From an uncultured Pelagibacteraceae bacterium (GTDB taxonomy: Bacteria > Pseudomonadota > Alphaproteobacteria > Pelagibacterales > Pelagibacteraceae), in assembly GCA_902571915.1 (NCBI GenBank), contig CACGDY010000001.1, positions 1-64,000 on the forward strand: DNA of 64,000 bases, in the 5' to 3' direction. Every line of letters starts with the position of its first letter. The stretch's first letter is position 1. Of this stretch, positions 9,053 through 17,735 are shown piece by piece. Below the pieces are notes generated by a model that worked only from the letters and a program-made list of their open reading frames with translations, did not search any database and had not been told where the DNA came from. The position numbers and the translations under genes were made by a program.

Positions 9053-9333
9053 AAAAATTTTCTTGCCATTGCCAAAACTTTCTCAACTGGTTTGCTTACC
9101 TCTTTTAACTCAAATTTTGTTTTTTTTTCTTCAGAGAGTTTTTTACTCTCAATTAAAACAGATATACCAGAGGAATCCATGTAAGAAACTTTACTTAAAT
9201 TTACATGAACTTCATTTCCAGCTTCTATAAGAGGTAATATAGTCTGTCTTGCTTTATCTGTTACATCCATATCTATTTCCCCTTCTAAATGTACAATCTT
9301 TGTATTATTAATATCCTCTACTTTAAAAGTCAT
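9049..9333 (-). CDS. STAS-domain anti-sigma factor antagonist (first copy)
   Basis: The 94-residue STAS protein has the motif MDSSGISVLIES, in which a serine would be the phosphoacceptor. It is the promoter-proximal gene of the three-gene partner-switch operon and is divergent from the major pilin gene, with 142 bases between them. The two STAS proteins share the beginning (EGEIDMDV) and the core but differ in the C-terminal helix, so they may have different partners or one may act as a phosphate sink. The annotation as a switch component follows from family knowledge; the target is not visible. Confidence 0.92.
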   Translation of the reverse strand: MTFKVEDINNTKIVHLEGEIDMDVTDKARQTILPLIEAGNEVHVNLSKVSYMDSSGISVLIESKKLSEEKKTKFELKEVSKPVEKVLAMARKFL

Positions 9334-9475
9334 ATAATTTTAATAATCCCATTATGGGCAGAAATACTTAAAGTTCCATAAAAAAAACGCCACTATTCAG
9401 TGCTTTAAACTATTTACATATACAAAAAAATTTATAAAAATGAGTAAAAATTAATTAATATAAAAAGAGGGTTTA

Positions 9476-9961
9476 ATGAACAATAATAAAGGTTTTACTC
9501 TAATTGAATTGCTTGTTGTTGTTGCTATCATTGGTATTCTTGCTGCAGTAGGTACTGTTGCATATCAAGGTTACACAACTAGTGCAAAGAAAAATGCTGC
9601 AAAATCAAATCATGCTTCTGTAGTAAAATACGTAGCTTCAGAATTAGCGAAATGTAATATTGAGGATACGTACATGACTAAGAAAGATGGTACCAGTGCT
9701 GATTGTGATCTTAGAAAAGCTGCAAACGTAGTCGCTACTGCCGCTGCCGCTGCTCTCGAGGATTTTAAAAATCCTCAAGGGGGTAATGGAGTAGTTGCAT
9801 CCGCTGAATTGAAAGAAGGACAAGTAAGCATCTCTAATACAGCAAGTCTTGTTACTATTGAAACATGTTTTAATGCTATAGCTGGTACTGGAACTGGTGC
9901 AGCTACATGTACAAGTGGTGATGATAAATCAACAATTAAAAATACTATTCAAATAGATTAG
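9476..9961 (+). CDS. Type IV pilin, probably the major subunit
   Basis: This 161-residue class IVa prepilin has a very short leader (MNNNKG) and the cleavage/methylation site G^FTLIELLVVVAIIGILAAVG, followed by the long N-terminal helix. A glutamate stands at mature position 5. Cysteines (one pair near residues 60-75, another near 130-142) may form disulphide loops. An AGAGG-type ribosome site precedes the ATG, consistent with strong expression. The gene is separated from the assembly operon by the divergent switch operon. A prepilin peptidase (PilD) is needed but not found in the window. Confidence 0.93.
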   Translation: MNNNKGFTLIELLVVVAIIGILAAVGTVAYQGYTTSAKKNAAKSNHASVVKYVASELAKCNIEDTYMTKKDGTSADCDLRKAANVVATAAAAALEDFKNPQGGNGVVASAELKEGQVSISNTASLVTIETCFNAIAGTGTGAATCTSGDDKSTIKNTIQID

Positions 9962-9987
9962 TAGTTGATTTAAAAGATATTGTAAAA

Positions 9988-10434
9988 TTGAGTATTTTGA
10001 ATTTCAAAATAACAAGAAGCTCTGGATTTACTTTAATAGAGCTTCTTGTAGTCGTCGCTATAATTGGAATTTTATCAGCCATTGGAACTTTAACTTACTC
10101 TGGGTACGTCAAAGCAGCAAAAAGAAGCTCAGCAGAAAATATTATGCAGCAAGTTTCGTTAGCTCAAACTGAAGAATATTCTCTAACTGGAGAGTATTGG
10201 AGAAGTGGAGCGCAAGATACAACTACTTGCTCTGCTAATGATAAAGATGCTAGTATCGCTTTAGAAGCTGCTTTGTTTAGTGGTAAAGAAGTAATAACAA
10301 AATCAGACTCAGGATTTAATATGTGTATTTTTGGATCAGCGTCGGATTATACTATTAAAGCAGAAAATGCAGATGGATGTGTATTACAACTACCTAGAAA
10401 CGGTATAGTAGATGCTGGTAACGATAAGTGCTGA
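9988..10434 (+). CDS. Type IV pilin-like protein, probably a minor pilin
   Basis: The 148-residue prepilin has the cleavage site SSG^FTLIELLVVVAIIGILSAIG after a 13-residue leader. The chosen start is TTG at 9988, because no ATG lies upstream in frame before a stop. The mature region resembles PilE/FimA-like minor pilins, with a EEYSLTGEYW-type segment after the helix and a C-terminal Cys-containing loop (CVLQLPRNG...KC). It follows the other pilin by 26 bases and is probably co-transcribed. The rare start codon suggests lower translation, which fits a minor subunit; this is inference. Confidence 0.88.
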   Translation: MSILNFKITRSSGFTLIELLVVVAIIGILSAIGTLTYSGYVKAAKRSSAENIMQQVSLAQTEEYSLTGEYWRSGAQDTTTCSANDKDASIALEAALFSGKEVITKSDSGFNMCIFGSASDYTIKAENADGCVLQLPRNGIVDAGNDKC

Positions 10435-10516
10435 TTTTTTAAAAATATTAAAATTACCCAAAATGGTTATAATTAAAGTTTGATTTTGATTGAGAAATAT
10501 ATATTGAGGTACTTTG

Positions 10517-10807
10517 ATGAAAAAATTATTTTTGTTATTTCTACTAATACCCTTGCTCAATAATTGTTCACAATATTCTGCCATGGTAAAACCAAGCTTA
10601 ACTTTAGCTAATGGCGGTTCAATTTCTCAAGTATCCTCCTCTTTAGTAAGTTCTTTAGCAGTAAATAATGTGAAACAAAATATTGACACTGAAATGAATC
10701 CTGAGAGATATTGTCAGACAATCCACTCCTCTGAATTAAGTGAAATATTCTTTGAAACCGTTGATCAAATGGGCTGTATTTATGATCCCATGAGTATTTA
10801 TAGATAA
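10517..10807 (+). CDS. Small predicted lipoprotein
   Basis: The 96-residue protein has a lysine-containing N terminus, a hydrophobic segment and a lipobox (LLNNC), so it is probably a lipoprotein. I chose ATG 10517 because GAGGT at 10506-10510 gives a good spacing; an in-frame TTG lies one codon earlier. The mature part contains serine-rich sequence and two more cysteines near the C terminus (RYCQTI, MGCIYDP). I do not recognise a family. Its place between the pilin pair and the ammonium transporter fusion suggests a role in pilus or surface function, but nothing in the sequence proves it. Confidence 0.75.
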   Translation: MKKLFLLFLLIPLLNNCSQYSAMVKPSLTLANGGSISQVSSSLVSSLAVNNVKQNIDTEMNPERYCQTIHSSELSEIFFETVDQMGCIYDPMSIYR

Positions 10808-10817
10808 TTAATTTACA

Positions 10818-12935
10818 ATGATGCCCGAAGAAGCGGTTAATATATTAACTGATAATATAGACACATTATGGGTTATAAATTGCGCAATCTTAGTTTTCAT
10901 TATGCAAGCAGGTTTTATGTGTATGGAAACAGGTTTATCCAGACATAAAAATAGTATTAATGTGGCTTTAAAAAATGCTGCAGACTTCGGTGTATCAGTT
11001 GTTATTTTTTGGATATTTGGTTTCGGCCTTATGTTTGGAACTTCCTATAATGGATTTTTTGGTACTGATTTATTTTTTTTCAAAACAGATAAAGCAGAGT
11101 ACATGACTTATTTTGTATTCCAGGCAATGTTTGTTGCAACAGCTGCAACAATTATTTCAGGAGCAGTAGCTGAAAGAATGAGGTTTAACGGGTACTTAAT
11201 AATGACTGTTTTAGCTACAGGAATAATTTATCCAATAGTTGGTCATTGGGCATGGTCTTCAAGTTATCTAACAGGTTCAGTTAAATCGACAGGATGGTTA
11301 TCAGATTTAGGGTTTGTAGATTTTGCTGGAAGCACAATAGTTCATTCAGTAGGTGGTTGGATTGCATTGTCTGCAGTTTTAATATTAGGTCCAAGAATTG
11401 GAAAATATTCTGATGCAAATAGAGGCAAATTCACAGGTTCTAGTTTTCCTCTCGCAGTATTAGGTACATTGATTTTGTGGTTTGGTTGGTTTGGTTTTAA
11501 TGGAGGAAGCAATGGCGCAATGGATGAAGTTGTACCCTTAATTTTAATTAATACATTTCTAGCTGCTGCATTTGGTTTATTAACTGGTTTAAGCTTTTCT
11601 TACATTAGATTTAAAAAACCTGATCCATTTTATATCATATTAGGCCCACTGGCAGGTCTAGTTGCGATTACTGCTGGGTGTAATTCAATGACCTCTGTTA
11701 CTTCTATATTTGTTGGTATCATAGGTTCGATTATTGCGATCGTTGTAAATGAAATATTAAATAAATACGAAATCGATGATGTAGTTGGAGCTGTACCTGT
11801 TCATCTAGCAGCAGGAGTTTGGGGAACACTTGCAGTTGGCTTGTTTAGTGATTTAAATATTTTAGGAACAGATCTTAATAGAATGTCACAAATCAAAGTC
11901 CAATTAATTGGAATTTTTTCTATTGGATCATTCACATTTATAACATCCTTTTTTGTTTTAAAACTTTTAAATAATTTTTATCCTTTAAGAGTAAGTCCTG
12001 TTCAAGAGGAACTTGGTTTGAATATTGCTGAACATAATGCAGTGTCTATAGAACATGATCTTATTTCAATTTTGAATAAGCAGTCCGAGTCAGGTGATCT
12101 TAAAATTAGAGGCCCCCAAGATCCATTTACGGCTGGTGGTGTGATTGGTCTTTACTATAATAAAATGATGAGCAAACTTGAGTCTAGTGAAGAAGAAAAA
12201 AACAAATGGCGAGATCGAATTTCAAAAGAAGTAAAACTCGCAGTTAAAGTACAAGAAAATTTTTTGCCAAAAAGAAATCTAAAGAATTATCCTGTTCACG
12301 GTATTAATATTTCTGCAAGAGAGGTATCCGGTGATTTTTTTAGTTTTTATCCTCATAACGACAGTATTTATTTTATAATTGCTGACGTTGCAGGAAAAGG
12401 TATTCATGCAGGTATGGTTATGGCAAAAGCTTCAACTTTGTTTGAAGTTTTATCACAATCAAAAGTTGATCCAGATGAAATGGTTTTTCATATGAATAAT
12501 GATTTAAATAATACTAAAACTGCTGGAATGTTTGTGACTTCAATTGTTGGTGAATATAATTTGATAACTGATGAAATAAGATGGGTGAATGCTGGTCATC
12601 AACCTGCTGTAGTTAGAAATGAAAAAGGAAATTATAATCAAATTGAAAGCTTAGCGCCTCCCCTAGGGGTAATAAAACAAAAAGATAAAAGTTTTTACAG
12701 CATTAATAAGATGAAATTAAATGGCTCAAGATTTTATGCTTTTACAGATGGGTTATCTGAAAGTTTGAACAAAGATGGTAATGAAATTGGTATAGAGGGA
12801 TCAATCAAAATTATAGAGGAGAATTTTAATGTAGATGCCACAAAACAATTAGATGACATTACAAAATTTGTAATCGATACAACAAAAAATCAAAAATTAA
12901 CTGATGATTTAACAGTCATAAGTATTGGAAAATAA
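10818..12935 (+). CDS. Ammonium transporter (Amt) fused to SpoIIE-type PP2C phosphatase
   Basis: Residues 1 to about 387 are a full Amt/Mep/Rh domain of about eleven membrane segments. The pore twin histidines are present (His176 in DFAGSTIVHS and His329 in AVPVHLAAG), as is the Phe gate region (FQAMFVATAAT). After a linker with a short coiled coil (about 400-470), residues 475-705 form a SpoIIE/RsbU PP2C phosphatase. Its metal-binding acids are intact (Asp506 in VSGDFF, Asp523 in ADVAGKG, Asp696 and Asp697 in LTDDLT). The protein therefore looks able both to pass or sense ammonium and to dephosphorylate a cytoplasmic STAS protein such as those at 8753-9333. Coupling of the two functions is inference. 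Fusions of Amt with other signalling domains are known. ATG 10818 is followed at once by a second ATG. Confidence 0.93.
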   Translation: MMPEEAVNILTDNIDTLWVINCAILVFIMQAGFMCMETGLSRHKNSINVALKNAADFGVSVVIFWIFGFGLMFGTSYNGFFGTDLFFFKTDKAEYMTYFVFQAMFVATAATIISGAVAERMRFNGYLIMTVLATGIIYPIVGHWAWSSSYLTGSVKSTGWLSDLGFVDFAGSTIVHSVGGWIALSAVLILGPRIGKYSDANRGKFTGSSFPLAVLGTLILWFGWFGFNGGSNGAMDEVVPLILINTFLAAAFGLLTGLSFSYIRFKKPDPFYIILGPLAGLVAITAGCNSMTSVTSIFVGIIGSIIAIVVNEILNKYEIDDVVGAVPVHLAAGVWGTLAVGLFSDLNILGTDLNRMSQIKVQLIGIFSIGSFTFITSFFVLKLLNNFYPLRVSPVQEELGLNIAEHNAVSIEHDLISILNKQSESGDLKIRGPQDPFTAGGVIGLYYNKMMSKLESSEEEKNKWRDRISKEVKLAVKVQENFLPKRNLKNYPVHGINISAREVSGDFFSFYPHNDSIYFIIADVAGKGIHAGMVMAKASTLFEVLSQSKVDPDEMVFHMNNDLNNTKTAGMFVTSIVGEYNLITDEIRWVNAGHQPAVVRNEKGNYNQIESLAPPLGVIKQKDKSFYSINKMKLNGSRFYAFTDGLSESLNKDGNEIGIEGSIKIIEENFNVDATKQLDDITKFVIDTTKNQKLTDDLTVISIGK

Positions 12936-12995
12936 AGATTATTTTGAAAATTAATTAATTGAAAAAAATTTTATAGTTAATATCTTTCTATTCTT

Positions 12996-14300
12996 ATGTT
13001 TTTAAGTATCAGAAAATTCAAATACTTATTTGTTACAATATTTATATTGATAACTACCTCATCTTTTTCTTCAGAGAAAAATATTACTTATATGGAAGTA
13101 TTACAAAACCCAAATGATTTAGATTTAAATTTAAAATACGCACAACAACAAGGAGAACTAGGTAATTTCAAACAAACTATCTCAACGCTAGAGAGATTAA
13201 ATATGATTTATCCTGATAATGTAGAAATTAAATTATATCTTTTGTCAGTATTAGTCCAAATTGACTCTCCTGAAAAAGCTAAAACAATAATTGAAGAAAT
13301 GAAATTAAGAAGAGATCTTAGCACCGAAGACTTGGAAACATTAAAAGAAATAGAATTAGAATTAGCTGACAGGGAGCCAAGTTTATGGACAGTTGCATTA
13401 GATATGGGTTTATCTAATATTTGGACTAATAACGTTAACAGTGTGTCTAATTCAGGTTTAAAGATGTCATCAGACTCTAGAGTTGCATTTGCCGACGCCA
13501 AGTTTGATAGAACAGGTAGTGGTACATTAGGAATTTCAGCAAGCAGACCTTTTGGTGAGCAGTCATCTTTATTATTGAGCGCAACCCACACTTCATCTGA
13601 TCAGTACGATGAAAGAGATGATGATTTACAAAGTTATGGTTTTACTCTTGGAATTGATACAGCGTTAGGCAATCAATTTTTAAGTCCATATTTAATTTTT
13701 AGTAAAACAGACAATGCTACTGATGCAGATAGTTATTCATTTATGTATGGACTAGGAGGGTATTTTTTAGTTGGAGAGAGAAATACAATTACTTATGGTT
13801 ATTCTTATACAGACTCCAAAGCGGATCATAATAATTCAGATCTAACAGCAAATGATGATAACGCAATTTCTCATGGAATTACTTTAGGACACGACTTTAG
13901 CTTGAATAATTTAATTTCAACATCTATTGGATTAGGATTTAGTGATAGTGAGGTAGTAGCTGATGCGGGAAATGATGCTGAAACTTATGATTTTAGTTTA
14001 GGAGTAAATTTTGCATTTCCATGGGCTTTAGTTTCTTTGAGCAGTTCTCATAGTTTTAATGATTATAAAAGAGAAGATACCTCTATAGACTCGAATACAA
14101 TTAGATCAGATTATTCAAACACTTCTAGCATAAGTTTAACCAAAGCAATTGGTGATTTATTTCCAACTTTAGATCCAAATAGAAGTTTATTTTTTAATAT
14201 AAGTTTTGAAGAAGTTGTATCTCAGTCTAATATATTGAATTATGATTATGATACAGATTCTTTGACTGTTGGTTTATCAAAGTCAAAAAGCTTTAATTAG
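12996..14300 (+). CDS. TPR plus beta-barrel outer-membrane protein
   Basis: The 434-residue protein has a signal peptide (cleavage near TTSSFSSE). A TPR-like helical domain at about 30-125 includes LKYAQQQGELGNFKQTISTL. From about residue 130 it is a beta-rich region with alternating aromatic and polar residues typical of an outer-membrane barrel, ending LSKSKSFN. The layout resembles barrel proteins with periplasmic TPR domains such as surface lipoprotein assembly modifiers, but I cannot assign a family. It lies 60 bases after the Amt-phosphatase gene and could be controlled with it. Confidence 0.65.
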   Translation: MFLSIRKFKYLFVTIFILITTSSFSSEKNITYMEVLQNPNDLDLNLKYAQQQGELGNFKQTISTLERLNMIYPDNVEIKLYLLSVLVQIDSPEKAKTIIEEMKLRRDLSTEDLETLKEIELELADREPSLWTVALDMGLSNIWTNNVNSVSNSGLKMSSDSRVAFADAKFDRTGSGTLGISASRPFGEQSSLLLSATHTSSDQYDERDDDLQSYGFTLGIDTALGNQFLSPYLIFSKTDNATDADSYSFMYGLGGYFLVGERNTITYGYSYTDSKADHNNSDLTANDDNAISHGITLGHDFSLNNLISTSIGLGFSDSEVVADAGNDAETYDFSLGVNFAFPWALVSLSSSHSFNDYKREDTSIDSNTIRSDYSNTSSISLTKAIGDLFPTLDPNRSLFFNISFEEVVSQSNILNYDYDTDSLTVGLSKSKSFN

Positions 14301-14427
14301 AAGTTTAATAAATAAATTTTTAGACAAATTAAATAAATGGCTATTATCAATACTTTTAAATACCCAATTTGAACTTTGAGCTTAACAAAATAGTTTATTT
14401 TTGCCGATGATTTGTTAACTTCACCAA

Positions 14428-15624
14428 ATGAGAAAAATACTCGCAACCATTTATGGCTTGTTGTTTTTATTCAATGTTAATTCTATTGCTAATGAAACAT
14501 TGTCTATCGAAAAACAACTTGTAGGAATTGTTGGTGCAATTTCAGGTACGGTTAAAACTGAAACAAGAGAATTAAAGTCTGGTGATAAAATCTATTTAAA
14601 CGAAACAATTATTTCAGGTGTAAATTCTGGTACGCAAATTTTATTATTAGATCAATCGACTTTTACTGTTGGAGAAGACTCTGAGGTAGTTATGGATACA
14701 TTCGTTTTTGATCCAGCGACAAATGATGGAAAAATAGTTGCAAGCGTAAAGCAAGGAAGTCTTAAAGTAATCTCCGGATTAATTAGTAAAAAAAATCCTG
14801 ATAGCCTAACTGTTGAAGTGCCTGAGGGAACATTAGGATCAAGAGGAACAGAATTTCAAACAATAGTCTCAAAAGGAAAAACAGATACTTTGTTAATCGG
14901 CCCAGGTAAGAATAATACATTAGGAATGAGACCAGGAAAGGTTTTAGTTGGTAATCAATTTGGCTCAACTCTTTTAGACAATCCTTACAGTGTGACTTCA
15001 ATGACTAAAGGAAAGGCTCCTGGTCAAGCAAAAAAAATAACTAAAAATCAATTAAAGAAATTTGAGAAAAAAATGAAAGCTTTAAAAGTTGCAAAGCTTG
15101 ATCCTGGTCAAACAAAAGAGAAAAGAAAAGCTCTTAAAAAAGAAATGAAAAAAGAACTTAAAGCTTTAGGTTTTGAAAAAGATGAAATTAAAAAAATTAT
15201 AAAAACAAATATTAAAAAAGATAAAAAGAAAAAAGTAGCAATTAAAGAAAAAGCTGAGAAGAAAAAGAAGAAAAAGGCTAAAAATAAAAAAAATAAAAAG
15301 AAAAAAGCGGCTTTAAATAAAAAAGGTAAAGGTGAAAAGAAAAAAGCTAAAGCAAAAAACAAAAAAGGGAATAAGAAAAAAGCTACAAAAAAATCAAACA
15401 ATAAGAAAAAAGCTACTAAGAAAAAATCAAACAAAAAGAAAGCTACTAAGAAAAAACCTACAAAAAAGAAAGCAGTTAAGAAAAAACCAAAACCTAAAAA
15501 GAAAAAAGCTGTAAAGAAAAAACCTAAGAAAAAGAAAAAAGTAAAAAAGAAGCCAAAGAAAAAGAAAAAAGCTAAAAAACCAAAAAAGAAAAAGAAAAAG
15601 AAAAATAAGAAAAAAAAGAGATAA
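14428..15624 (+). CDS. FecR-domain protein with very long lysine-rich tail
   Basis: The 398-residue protein has a signal peptide (ends near SIANE). A FecR-type domain at about 30-165 includes GDKIYLNETIISG, STFTVGEDSEVVMD and EGTLGSRGTEF. From about residue 200 the protein becomes extremely basic. By hand count the last 124 residues contain about 81 lysines, with alanine, asparagine, threonine and proline in short KKKATKKKS-like units. The tail would sit in the periplasm or outside, where it could bind lipopolysaccharide, DNA or other polyanions; this is inference. FecR-domain proteins are commonly neighbours of CHASE2 proteins, and a CHASE2 protein follows here. The frame is open throughout, with no sign of a frameshift. 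Confidence 0.82.
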   Translation: MRKILATIYGLLFLFNVNSIANETLSIEKQLVGIVGAISGTVKTETRELKSGDKIYLNETIISGVNSGTQILLLDQSTFTVGEDSEVVMDTFVFDPATNDGKIVASVKQGSLKVISGLISKKNPDSLTVEVPEGTLGSRGTEFQTIVSKGKTDTLLIGPGKNNTLGMRPGKVLVGNQFGSTLLDNPYSVTSMTKGKAPGQAKKITKNQLKKFEKKMKALKVAKLDPGQTKEKRKALKKEMKKELKALGFEKDEIKKIIKTNIKKDKKKKVAIKEKAEKKKKKKAKNKKNKKKKAALNKKGKGEKKKAKAKNKKGNKKKATKKSNNKKKATKKKSNKKKATKKKPTKKKAVKKKPKPKKKKAVKKKPKKKKKVKKKPKKKKKAKKPKKKKKKKNKKKKR

Positions 15625-15676
15625 ACTAATTACCGAATAGTTTATTTACTTTATCCTCTTAATATATATTTGTTGT

Positions 15677-17734
15677 GTGAAATCTTTTCTTCAAAATAAT
15701 GTCAATTACTTTATTTTTGTAATCATTTTAATTTCACTAATAACTTTAAAAATAATTAATCCCTCTTTTATTAAATCAGTTTCATACTTAAGCTTTGATC
15801 TTTACCAAAAAATATTTGCTAAAGAAAAAGAAGTTTCTGATGTAGTAATTATAGATATAGATGAAGCAAGCCTAGGAAAGTTTGGGCAATTTCCATGGAG
15901 CAGATCTGTTTTTGCAAAAATAATTGATCAGTTAAATACATCTAATCCTAAAGCAATTGGATTTGATATTTTTTTTACTGAAAAAGATAAACAATCTCCA
16001 GATGAAATAATGAAATCGTACGGTCTAATTCCATCTGATGTTGTTGAATTACAAAATTTAAAAAGTCATGATGAATTATTTTCAGAAAAATTAAATCAAT
16101 CTAAATCAGTAGTAGCTGTTTTAGGAAGCAATGTACCATCACATTCAAATTATGATAGAAAAGCAAAGGCAAAATTTTTGTCTAAAGGTGGTGATCCAAA
16201 ACAATTTACTTACTCTTATCCTTACTCAATAGGATCTTTGGAGCTCTTAGAAAAGAATGTAAAAGGTCTAGGCTCTATATCATTTTTAGATCAATTAGAT
16301 GGAATTATTAGATCTCTTCCATTGATTGTTAGATTTGAAAATCAATTATATCCTACTATGGGTTTAGAAATGGTTCGTGTAGGCTCAAATCAAAAAAATA
16401 TTTTTATTGAACTTAATGAAGTAGGTGTTTCTAGAATAAGTGTAAGACCATATAAAATAGAGTCTGATCCAAATGGAATTATTTGGATTAGATATAAAAA
16501 ATCAAATAAAAATCAATATATATCTGCTGGCGATGTTTATGATGGTAAATTTCAATCAGATTTTTTTAAAAATAAATATGTATTAATTGGTGCATCAGCT
16601 CAGGGTCTTTTCGATCTTGTCAAAACTCCCCTAGGTGTCACCATACCAGGTGTTGAAGTTCATGCTAATGTAATCGAAAATATTTTAGATCAATCTTACT
16701 TAATCAGAAATCCAAATACATATCTTTTTGAACTATTGTTTTCTATAATCGTAGCATTAATTACATTTATATTATCTCAAAAAATTAAACCAAAATATAG
16801 CCTTTCAATTTTTTTTGGAAATATTTTGGCGATCATAATTATAGGATTTTCAATTTATAAATTTAGATCCGAACTCATTGATATAAGCTATCCAATTTTT
16901 ATTGTGACTGTAACATTTTTAACTGGACTGTATTTTAGGTTTATTGAGGAAAATAAATTAGCTTTAGCGAATTTACAAAAAGAGGCTAAACTATTAAAAG
17001 AGAGGGAATTAGCTGCGGGAGTTCAAAAGAGTTTATTCCCTGACATTACAAAGTTTGAGAATTTTATATTTGCAAAAAACGTTCCAGCAAGAGATGTTTC
17101 AGGAGATTATTTTGATGTTGTCAGATCAACTCCTGAAGAATACTTTTTTACTTTAGCGGATGTTTCTGGAAAAGGAGTTAAGGCTGGTATGTATATGGCG
17201 AAAGCTTCTTCGATATTTAGAACTCTCACAAACTTGAAATTTCCTCTAGAAAAAGTTGTTTTTGGAGTAAATAATGAGCTAGTGGAGGCTAAGTTTAAAG
17301 GTATGTTTGTTACAGCTGTTTTTGGTAAGCTAAATATTAAGACAGGAGAATTAATTTTTATAAACGCAGGTCATGAAAGTATCTTAACTTTTGATAAAAA
17401 TAAAAATTATGAATATATAAAATCTGATATGCCACCTATTGGAATAATAAAATATTTCACAGAATCGATGGTAAAATCAAACATTATCAATCTAATAGAT
17501 AAGACATTTGTAGTTTATACAGATGGAGTTACAGAGGGTTATTTAAAAAATGGTGAGGAACTAGGAGCTGAAGGAGTTCAAAGAATTATTGATAATATAT
17601 CAGAAGTAACACCAAAAACTATTGTGGAGTCTATTGAAAAAGAATTAAATTGGGGGGCGGAAAAATTAAGAGACGATATTACTTGTATGGCAATAAATAT
17701 TGAAAATACTGAAATAATTAAAAGGCCTAAGTAA
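15677..17734 (+). CDS. CHASE2 sensor fused to SpoIIE-type PP2C phosphatase
   Basis: The 685-residue protein has one N-terminal membrane segment (about 12-30) and a periplasmic CHASE2 sensor domain (about 45-335, containing DIDEASLGKFGQFPWSR and AIGFDIFF). Three membrane segments (about 345-420) and a short coiled coil follow. Residues about 450-680 are a SpoIIE/RsbU phosphatase with intact metal ligands (Asp477 in VSGDYF, Asp495 in ADVSGKG, Asp666 and Asp667 in LRDDIT). It would sense an extracytoplasmic signal and dephosphorylate a STAS protein. The start is GTG. It sits between the FecR-domain gene and the propeller gene, with one base to the latter. It is the second SpoIIE-type phosphatase near the STAS/kinase operon. 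Confidence 0.93.
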   Translation: MKSFLQNNVNYFIFVIILISLITLKIINPSFIKSVSYLSFDLYQKIFAKEKEVSDVVIIDIDEASLGKFGQFPWSRSVFAKIIDQLNTSNPKAIGFDIFFTEKDKQSPDEIMKSYGLIPSDVVELQNLKSHDELFSEKLNQSKSVVAVLGSNVPSHSNYDRKAKAKFLSKGGDPKQFTYSYPYSIGSLELLEKNVKGLGSISFLDQLDGIIRSLPLIVRFENQLYPTMGLEMVRVGSNQKNIFIELNEVGVSRISVRPYKIESDPNGIIWIRYKKSNKNQYISAGDVYDGKFQSDFFKNKYVLIGASAQGLFDLVKTPLGVTIPGVEVHANVIENILDQSYLIRNPNTYLFELLFSIIVALITFILSQKIKPKYSLSIFFGNILAIIIIGFSIYKFRSELIDISYPIFIVTVTFLTGLYFRFIEENKLALANLQKEAKLLKERELAAGVQKSLFPDITKFENFIFAKNVPARDVSGDYFDVVRSTPEEYFFTLADVSGKGVKAGMYMAKASSIFRTLTNLKFPLEKVVFGVNNELVEAKFKGMFVTAVFGKLNIKTGELIFINAGHESILTFDKNKNYEYIKSDMPPIGIIKYFTESMVKSNIINLIDKTFVVYTDGVTEGYLKNGEELGAEGVQRIIDNISEVTPKTIVESIEKELNWGAEKLRDDITCMAINIENTEIIKRPK

Positions 17735-17735
17735 A

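Noticed and set aside
15108-15434. Minus-strand Phe-rich frame and a plus-strand Lys/Arg frame inside the FecR-domain gene
   Set aside because: Both are shifted or complementary readings of the lysine-rich tail. The main frame is continuous from signal peptide to stop, so a frameshift is not needed.
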